Of a DNA stretch of 19,718 nt, positions 14,864 through 19,718 are shown one piece after another. The notes under the pieces are model-generated. The model was not told the DNA's origin. It made no database searches and saw only the letters and a list, made by a program, of their open reading frames with translations. The position numbers were made by a program, and so were the translations under genes. Position 1 is the stretch's first letter. The number at the start of each line of letters is the position of its first letter. The stretch lies in assembly GCA_023091735.1 (NCBI GenBank), contig JALKBU010004904.1, positions 1 through 19,718 on the forward strand. Direction: 5' to 3'. The stretch is from Trichomonas tenax. Its lineage: Eukaryota; Parabasalia; Trichomonadida; Trichomonadidae.

Positions 14864-15250
14864 TCATAATGATTTTTTACCCGAAAAAAATTTGTTTAAC
14901 GATGTTTTCTTATAAAATTCATTTTGAAATTGTTGGTTATATTCATAAAAGAGGCATATGTATCGATAACACATATGCTTTTGTCTTTTGGAAGGTATTG
15001 GTGCATCTTGTTCATGAATAATTTTCTTGTTCCAAATATATACGGAATTATTAAGCATTTGTACGACAAAATTATTAAGTGTCATTCACAGAGAAAAATC
15101 TTTAAATATTTTCCTCCAATAATGGTACTTTAAATTCCAATATTGCAATTTTGAAAATTTTGAGAGGTGCTTTTTTCCAACTGATATCTTCGATAAGATT
15201 TTATTATGTATTTGGATGCTGTTAATAGTACAAATCAACTGCAATACCAT
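14864..15250 (-). pseudogene. decayed coding repeat, copy 2
   Basis: From ATG 15248-15250 (MVLQLICTINSIQIHNKILS...) one frame runs 128 codons to TGA 14864-14866, with a single internal TGA (15086-15088) in place of the Trp codon that copy 1 (2332-2631) retains. Shared blocks are ISVGKKHLSK, LQYWNLKYHYWRK and MLNNSVYIW. Beyond the match this copy continues IIHEQDAPIPSKRQ and a Tyr/Phe-rich, lysine-rich end (FFSGKKSL). No family recognised. It sits directly beside MITE copy 1. The product would be a small basic protein; its presence in two opposite orientations suggests past mobility. Confidence 0.5.
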
Positions 15251-15712
15251 TTTCCAATATAAATATTAGTGTGCTATGAGATTTTAAATGAATATTTTAT
15301 TAATCATTTAATATTAATTCAAAATTGATTATAAATAAGTGGAAAATATTTTCAACAACAATTTATATCTATTTCCCAAATCCTAATGCTGGAAAACGCA
15401 TTTTTGATCAAAATATAAATATTTACTCAATATTGTTTATGAATAAGTGATAAATATTGCTAATAATGAGTTATTTTTATTTTGAAACCCCCAATGTTTA
15501 AAAACGTATTTTTGATCATAATATATTAATTTTTAAGTATTCTCGATGTTTTTGATGATTCATTTCAGAGTTGTGTTCATTTATAAAAAATTACAAATGT
15601 AGAGATTATTTATAACACATAACTTTATTTATAATAATCTTGAATATCAAGAGATGATCAAAACAATCTTCGGCCCTTGATGTAGCTCTGTTGAAGGAAT
15701 TCAAGACATTTA
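15251..15712. other. intergenic region
   Basis: There is no gene here. The main content is the 108-bp tandem duplication (15323-15546), followed by AT-rich sequence up to the MITE at the end of the armadillo-like gene. Confidence 0.5.
15323..15546. repeat. diverged 108-bp tandem duplication
   Basis: Two units with period 108 share ataaataagtgg / atgaataagtga (15331 and 15439) and acg(c/t)atttttgatca (tttttgatca at 15401 and 15509). The copies have accumulated many substitutions, so the duplication is old. Confidence 0.7.
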
Positions 15713-15813
15713 AACTACATTTTTTAATCTAGGTACTCTACGGGCGTGTGCCTCACAATATTGAGGGGACCCTTGAAAAATTGAGAGGAGTACCTAGATT
15801 AAAAAATGCAGTT
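15713..15813. mobile_element. MITE copy 2, inserted at a stop codon
   Basis: A 101-bp element has TIRs aactacattttttaatct... and ...agattaaaaaatgcagtt, flanked by TA at 15711-15712 and 15814-15815. The right TA plus the first TIR base form the TAA stop of the armadillo-like gene. The interior is nearly the same as copy 1 (gtactctacgggcgtg, cacaatattgag, attgagagga). Confidence 0.85.
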
Positions 15814-17429
15814 TAAGCTTCGAGGATTTGATAGAAACTTGTTGCGATTTGATTATTTTCGTCATTGCTGTCTTGCATTATTTCAAGTAATAAATCTTTG
15901 AAATCTCCATTCAGGAATTCCAAATATTGCTCACAGTCAGCTCCATTGGCTTTGAGCCTTGTAAGAGAAGTGTTGAGGACTGTCAATGCCAACATCTGTA
16001 AGTCGGAAGGCGCTGATGAAATGATGTTTGTGAAATTGCTGATGAAATCATTCTCAACAAGCATCAACAAAAGATCATCGTGATTCTTCGATATAACAGA
16101 GAGTAAGAATCTCACTGCAGAACACATCTGATCGAAAGACATTTTATTGAATTTCTCGATGATTGTTTGAACAATTTGATCAAAAGATATTTCATCGAAA
16201 AATCCTTCATTAATATGCGATACTTCACAAAATGTATCGAGAATCAATGCTGAAAATGTATCAACTGGACGTGTAAGATAAAACATGTGCAGCCTCGCGA
16301 TGTCAATAGTTCCTAGCAATGAACGAACATAATCTGCATTTTCTTTTGTGATTTTAAGGATTTTGATATACATTTCTAGTGTTGATTTCCATGTTTTGTC
16401 CAACATTGGTTGTTGAAGCTTTTTATTGAGAATCTCGATGATTTGCGTGCAGCTTAATATAAATTCTGTATTTATGTCAGCAGCTTTCGATACTGCTATT
16501 GCTGTTGTGATATAAATCTCGTTGTAATAGTTGTTGACTGAAAATGTTGAATCTAATGGATCAAAACCGTCAAGAACGTCTTTCTCGATGAATTCCAGAA
16601 CAAGAAGATACGTGTTAATCATTTGAAGTACCTGTTCTGGCTGAATTATCACTTGTTCCTGGAAAGAAATAAAATCGAAGCATCTTGTAAAGAATTGGAG
16701 TATGTCTTGAAGCTGTTTAGCAACTGCTGATGGTGATTGCTTGAAATATTTCTGTGCCAGTTCAAGAAGTGATGAAATAAGACCAGATTCGAAGCAATTA
16801 ATAATAGAATCTGGTTTTGACTCCATTATCTTCGTAAATAGACTTAACATCATGTTTGTAGTGAAATTGTCGTCAGTATTTGCAATGAAAGGAAGAAGAA
16901 CTTCGAAAACTTTATTTTCAACTAGATATTCTGCGATTTTTGATGATTGTCCAACTAAATTTATCAAAGCGATGAAGCAATTCTTGTGAATCGCCACCAT
17001 TTTGAACTTCGCCGAACCAGAAGGGTAATTTTGAGATAAAATCTGAACCAAAAAAGCAACAAATTCGGATTCTATGTACTGATTTGGATCATTTCTGGTT
17101 CCCAAAATGTATTTCACTATGTCAACAATCATGTTTCTCGCTTCTTCGAGATTTTGATTTAAAACCAATTCTTTAAAAGCGGCAATATTGTCGAAAACGT
17201 TGTAAGAACCGTCTTTGAAAGAGTCCGGGACTATTCCTGACGCTGCAGTGAGGTTTGTTTGTTTCAATTCTTTGTCATTTCGAACATTCATATTTTTGAC
17301 ACCTTTTCTCTCTCTTTGAGCACTCAAATGGTTCGATTTTATCTTCTCTACAGCACTCTCTAGAGCCAAACTAACAGGTTTATGTGTGAATGAACGCTCA
17401 AAGACTTTGTGTATCATTAAGAGAGTCAT
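15813..17429 (-). CDS. armadillo/HEAT-like helical repeat protein
   Basis: The product is 538 residues from ATG 17427-17429. The N-terminal 75 residues are polar and basic (SAQRERKGVKNMNVRNDKEL) and may be disordered or a localisation region. From about residue 78 the chain is a regular series of amphipathic helix pairs with ARM-type spacing, for example NIAAFKELVLNQNLEEARNM, ALINLVGQSSKIAEYLVENK, and LISSLLELAQKYF. Such solenoids bind other proteins. It is too generic to call importin alpha, and I do not see the full importin repeats. The stop TAA is followed by A. Both the stop and TAAA lie at the MITE junction, so the 3' UTR now consists of MITE sequence. The gene appears intact and has no signal peptide or membrane helix. 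Confidence 0.75.
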   Translation of the reverse strand: MTLLMIHKVFERSFTHKPVSLALESAVEKIKSNHLSAQRERKGVKNMNVRNDKELKQTNLTAASGIVPDSFKDGSYNVFDNIAAFKELVLNQNLEEARNMIVDIVKYILGTRNDPNQYIESEFVAFLVQILSQNYPSGSAKFKMVAIHKNCFIALINLVGQSSKIAEYLVENKVFEVLLPFIANTDDNFTTNMMLSLFTKIMESKPDSIINCFESGLISSLLELAQKYFKQSPSAVAKQLQDILQFFTRCFDFISFQEQVIIQPEQVLQMINTYLLVLEFIEKDVLDGFDPLDSTFSVNNYYNEIYITTAIAVSKAADINTEFILSCTQIIEILNKKLQQPMLDKTWKSTLEMYIKILKITKENADYVRSLLGTIDIARLHMFYLTRPVDTFSALILDTFCEVSHINEGFFDEISFDQIVQTIIEKFNKMSFDQMCSAVRFLLSVISKNHDDLLLMLVENDFISNFTNIISSAPSDLQMLALTVLNTSLTRLKANGADCEQYLEFLNGDFKDLLLEIMQDSNDENNQIATSFYQILEA

Positions 17430-17436
17430 TGAAGAG

Positions 17437-17441
17437 AATGA
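17437..17441 (-). promoter_or_regulatory. likely initiator TCATT of the armadillo-like gene
   Basis: The minus strand reads ATCATCATTCTCTTCAATG. TCATTC fits the trichomonad initiator TCA(Y)(W) and places +1 about 10 nt before the ATG, a typical short leader. Confidence 0.45.
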
Positions 17442-17596
17442 TGATTTAATTCAGCTTTGTTCATTAGTTAATAATATGATTTAACAACTAAATATGAATA
17501 ACTAATAGCTTTGTAATAGATATGTGAATAGCAATCATTTCAAATGATACTATGTTAAGCATAAAGAAATGAATTTTTCAGCTTGAATTTCAAGAC

Positions 17597-17794
17597 TCAT
17601 TTTTGACATTGATTTCTTTTTTTTTTTTTTTTTTTGTATTCTTGAAGAAGACTAATTTCAGCATCAATCACTTGCTTAGGGTATCTATTATTTAAAAAAA
17701 TACTTTTGATGTCATTCTTATAAACATAATCAAATCAAATAAAAGCAAGAATCATCATTAGAAAAACAAAGAACAAACTCATCATGTTTTCCAT
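17597..17794 (-). pseudogene. candidate small membrane protein gene with an in-frame TGA
   Basis: ATG 17792-17794 opens MENMMSLFFVFLMMILAFI, a signal-anchor-like hydrophobic helix. A TGA (17735-17737) follows as codon 20. The same frame then continues with protein-like sequence FDYVYKNDIKSIFLNNRYPK and QVIDAEISLLQEY, then a lysine run from a 19-base homopolymer, ending at TGA 17597-17599. Replacing the TGA by TGG would give a 65-residue single-pass protein. Family unknown. It lies between the SUMO ligase and armadillo-like genes in the same orientation. It may be a recent nonsense allele, a sequencing error, or a chance open frame; the second half is the stronger evidence for coding. Confidence 0.35.
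17617..17635. repeat. poly-T run (19 T)
   Basis: A pure T19 tract lies about 190 nt upstream of the armadillo-like gene's ATG. It is A19 in the gene direction and would encode a lysine run in the candidate small ORF. It is probably length-variable. Confidence 0.7.
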
Positions 17795-17799
17795 AATGC

Positions 17800-18058
17800 T
17801 CATACCATGTAACTAAGTAGTGCTAATAATGGAAATAGTGTTGTGCTGTTTTTTATGATGATAGAGTGATGTTATTGATGTAAAAACAGTGATTGAACAT
17901 TTGCTTGTTTGTTGAATCGAAAAATCAAGATTCTGAGTTAAGAATGAGATTGGTATTTTGAAAAGCAGTTTTTATGACGACTTTTTATGTGAAGCAGTAT
18001 TATGTTAAAAATATCATTCATCGCAATTTTCTTTAAACAAATAAAAACAAAATATTAT
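17800..18058. other. 3' flank of the SUMO ligase gene
   Basis: AT-rich, no gene supported. On the minus strand GTTTAAAG (18031-18038) about 20 nt past the stop offers a TAAA polyadenylation signal. Confidence 0.35.
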
Positions 18059-19171
18059 TCACGCATATTCACTGATAAGAGCGAAATAATAAGGATCTAT
18101 TCTCAAGTCGTCAAAACTCAAAAATTTCCTGCATATTGGGCATTGCCATGAATTATTCTTCATTGCATTACAAATGAATCCGGAAATGTCAAAGCACTCG
18201 CAGTGATTGCAGTTGACACCTCTTCCTGGTCTTACAATGACCTTTTTCGTTAATGGACAAACTCCATTAGGAATCTTATTTCCAACATGTGGATGGTACT
18301 TAATTGTGTTCTTCATTGATATCTTAACGATCATTTCGTTGAGAGACACTTGTTTCATCCACCTCAAAATTCCAATGACTTGAGAAGGCGGCTCTATTGA
18401 TACTATCTGGAAATTGATCTGCTTGTCGATGTAATCCTGAAGGCTCGTGTAGAAATGCGGACCTCTTAAATTGAATAATGTTCCATTAACCTGGATGATG
18501 ATCTTAGATAACAAAAATTGCTGGAATCCAGGAGCAAACTGTAGTATTGGTATCAAATTCTTATCTTGTTGCAATAATGAAGCCATGAAATTTTGGTTTT
18601 GTTGAGCTGTCATTGGTCCAAGGATCGGCGGAATGTCTGTGATGTCATAGAGTTCTGATGGTGGGATGGAAAACAGCTGCATCATAGTTTCAGATGAAAC
18701 AGTATTAGAAATTGGCGACGATGAATCTGTGTGTGGAGACGAACTCGAATCCTCATTTTCAATGTACAACAGCTGTTTCAGCTTTGACGAGAACTGTGAT
18801 AAAATATTTTGTTGGCTATGTCCGATTGTTTCAAGATAAATAACGAGTCTGTTGACTAAAATTTGTTTGTTTCCGCCTGTCGGAAGTGAGTAATCCCTTA
18901 AAAGATCACGCAATTGTGCGATTGATAATAAGCCAATTCCTCGAGCGAGTAATGCTATGTTATTCGTTTGCAAAAGTTGTGGAGCCTGTGAAAATATCTC
19001 TTCAACCTGGTTAATATACGCGAAAGACACTGGCGCTTCGAATGGCGGTGGAGGTCTCGATAATGGACGTATTGTGTTCCCTCTTTTCGCCTGCGGGCGC
19101 GGCGTCGTGGCCTGGAATCGTGGGCGATTAGCAGTTTGAAGCAGTTTCACAACAGGACGAGCTACTTCCAT
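18059..19171 (-). CDS. PIAS/Siz-type SUMO E3 ligase
   Basis: This 370-residue protein has the order expected of PIAS/Siz ligases, which promote SUMO transfer from the E2 (Ubc9) to nuclear targets. Residues 1-48 are basic and Pro-rich. A SAP domain, a chromatin/DNA-binding helix pair, lies at about 80-113 (LSIAQLRDLLRDYSLPTGGN). A Ser-rich linker follows at about 142-162. A PINIT-like region at about 205-295 includes IIIQVNGTLFNL. The SP-RING at about 303-362 reads VCPLTKKVIVRPGRGVNCNH, then CFD and WQCPIC. Its zinc ligands are C321, H323, C344 and C347, with the conserved C326, so the core is complete. No SUMO-interacting motif is obvious after the SP-RING; the protein ends soon after it and is shorter than animal or yeast homologues. 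Start is ATG 19169-19171; stop is TGA. Confidence 0.93.
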   Translation of the reverse strand: MEVARPVVKLLQTANRPRFQATTPRPQAKRGNTIRPLSRPPPPFEAPVSFAYINQVEEIFSQAPQLLQTNNIALLARGIGLLSIAQLRDLLRDYSLPTGGNKQILVNRLVIYLETIGHSQQNILSQFSSKLKQLLYIENEDSSSSPHTDSSSPISNTVSSETMMQLFSIPPSELYDITDIPPILGPMTAQQNQNFMASLLQQDKNLIPILQFAPGFQQFLLSKIIIQVNGTLFNLRGPHFYTSLQDYIDKQINFQIVSIEPPSQVIGILRWMKQVSLNEMIVKISMKNTIKYHPHVGNKIPNGVCPLTKKVIVRPGRGVNCNHCECFDISGFICNAMKNNSWQCPICRKFLSFDDLRIDPYYFALISEYA

Positions 19172-19176
19172 AAAAA

Positions 19177-19183
19177 AAATTGA
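19177..19183 (-). promoter_or_regulatory. possible initiator TCAATTT of the SUMO ligase gene
   Basis: TTATCAATTTTTTTTATG places a TCAATTT 10 nt upstream of the ATG. AAAAGTGAT, a one-base variant of the recurrent 9-mer, lies at about 19209-19217 on the same strand. Confidence 0.35.
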
Positions 19184-19369
19184 TAAAAAAATTTATTGAA
19201 AAGATTTTATCACTTTTGATGAAGAATTTGTTCTAAGTACTTATTGTAGGTTACAATTTTGATAGTTTTTTGCCGATTCTGCGAGAAAACGTGCTTCAAC
19301 GTTGATTTATGACGTAAAACGCAAAATATAAAACCTGCATATTGTGTAGCTCTAATTTATATATTAAAA

Positions 19370-19517
19370 ATGTCAGAATTTAAATCTTTTGACATTTTTT
19401 GAGAAGGCGTGGCACCCTGGATACGCATTCTTGGGGTATCATTTTCTGCTATGCACATCAGTGGCAGTACCTAATACCATGGCTGATTTGGTTCGTGCGC
19501 TAATGTTTAGCAGTTAA
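19370..19517 (+). pseudogene. small ORF split by a homopolymer frameshift
   Basis: ATG 19370 opens MSEFKSFDIF and stops at TGA 19400-19402. One base over, the sequence continues EKAWHPGYAFLGYHFLLCTS, VAVPNTMADLVRALMFSS, and TAA (19515-19517) followed by A (TAAA). Removing one T from the T6 run at 19395-19400 joins both parts into 48 residues with a central hydrophobic segment. I do not recognise the family. The region is GC-richer than its flanks, as coding DNA here tends to be. It is divergent from the SUMO ligase gene, about 200 bp away. A real small gene with a sequencing error, or a young pseudogene, are both possible. Confidence 0.35.
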
Positions 19518-19718
19518 AAATTGATTTTTATATTTTTTCTCCTATCAATACTTTACATGTTACATATAACAATCCACAAAAATGATACTACTACATCATA
19601 TCTCAGCCTATCTTAGATTAATATATTGCGTAATGATCGAATTCGAACTTGAATCTCCATATTCGACTAAGATTTCATTGTTGCATATTGTAATCCCAGT
19701 ATGTACTTGGTCTGGAAA
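19518..19718. other. window end, no gene seen
   Basis: AT-rich sequence with no ORF of note. A GTTCGAATTC on the minus strand looks like a tRNA B box, but no matching A box at tRNA distance or acceptor pairing is visible. Confidence 0.4.

Noticed and set aside
2518..17737. Reassigned TGA codon (Trp), because several broken frames are interrupted by TGA
   Set aside because: Intact genes use TGG for Trp and the SUMO ligase gene ends in TGA. The interrupted frames also contain TAA stops or belong to evident pseudogenes.
19640..19700. tRNA gene suggested by GTTCGAATTC on the minus strand
   Set aside because: No A box at tRNA distance, no acceptor pairing and no T-run terminator.

Overview
The window looks like accessory, repeat-rich DNA of a parabasalid protist, most likely a Tritrichomonas-like trichomonad. 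It is very AT-rich and the genes have no visible introns. Several stop codons run straight into a TAAA motif, which in trichomonads acts as stop plus polyadenylation signal. Short TCA(A/T)T initiator-like motifs sit close upstream of several ATGs. The gene content (a divergent casein-kinase-1-type kinase, a DUF3447/ankyrin remnant, Pmp-like beta-helix surface proteins) is typical of this group. The species is an inference; no rRNA or other marker is present.

Layout. 1-1186: an array of alternating hairpins, then non-coding DNA. 1187-2224 (-): a CK1-family kinase. 2332-3359: broken or tiny coding pieces, including a 21-nt repeat encoding heptads. 3451-4031 (-): a helical hypothetical gene split by one apparent 1-nt deletion. 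4152-5207 (-): a Pmp-like secreted/surface protein with a signal peptide. 6143-7069 (-): an older broken paralogue of it. 7070-9214: nearly empty DNA. 9215-10266: a foldback element with 159-bp, almost identical arms and a tRNA-like sequence in the loop; a second tRNA-like sequence lies just outside. 10467-10906 (+): a DUF3447/ankyrin pseudogene. 11099-12301 (+): a second, very similar Pmp-like copy in inverted orientation, without its signal peptide and joined to a foreign N-terminus. 12343-12870 (+): a fragment with an OTU-like Cys/His signature, resembling N-terminal parts of Maverick/Polinton proteins. 12871-15812: small ORFs, tandem repeats, a decayed coding repeat and two copies of a ~100-bp MITE with TA target duplications.

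15813-19171 (-) is more normal genic DNA: an armadillo-like protein whose stop codon lies exactly at a MITE junction, a possible small membrane protein, and a PIAS/Siz-type SUMO E3 ligase (SAP, PINIT-like, SP-RING). A small disrupted ORF follows on the + strand at 19370-19517.

The intact cellular functions are phosphorylation (CK1), SUMO ligation (Siz/PIAS), a helical scaffold (ARM) and a surface/secreted beta-helix protein. The genes show no operon or pathway relation. The unusual content is the repeat biology: the alternating hairpin array, the foldback element, the stop-codon MITE insertion, the inverted gene pair, and a 9-base motif (AAAAGTGAC or its complement) present ten times outside intact genes. 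Start sites were chosen as the first in-frame ATG; several longer open frames begin only at GTG or TTG and were trimmed.
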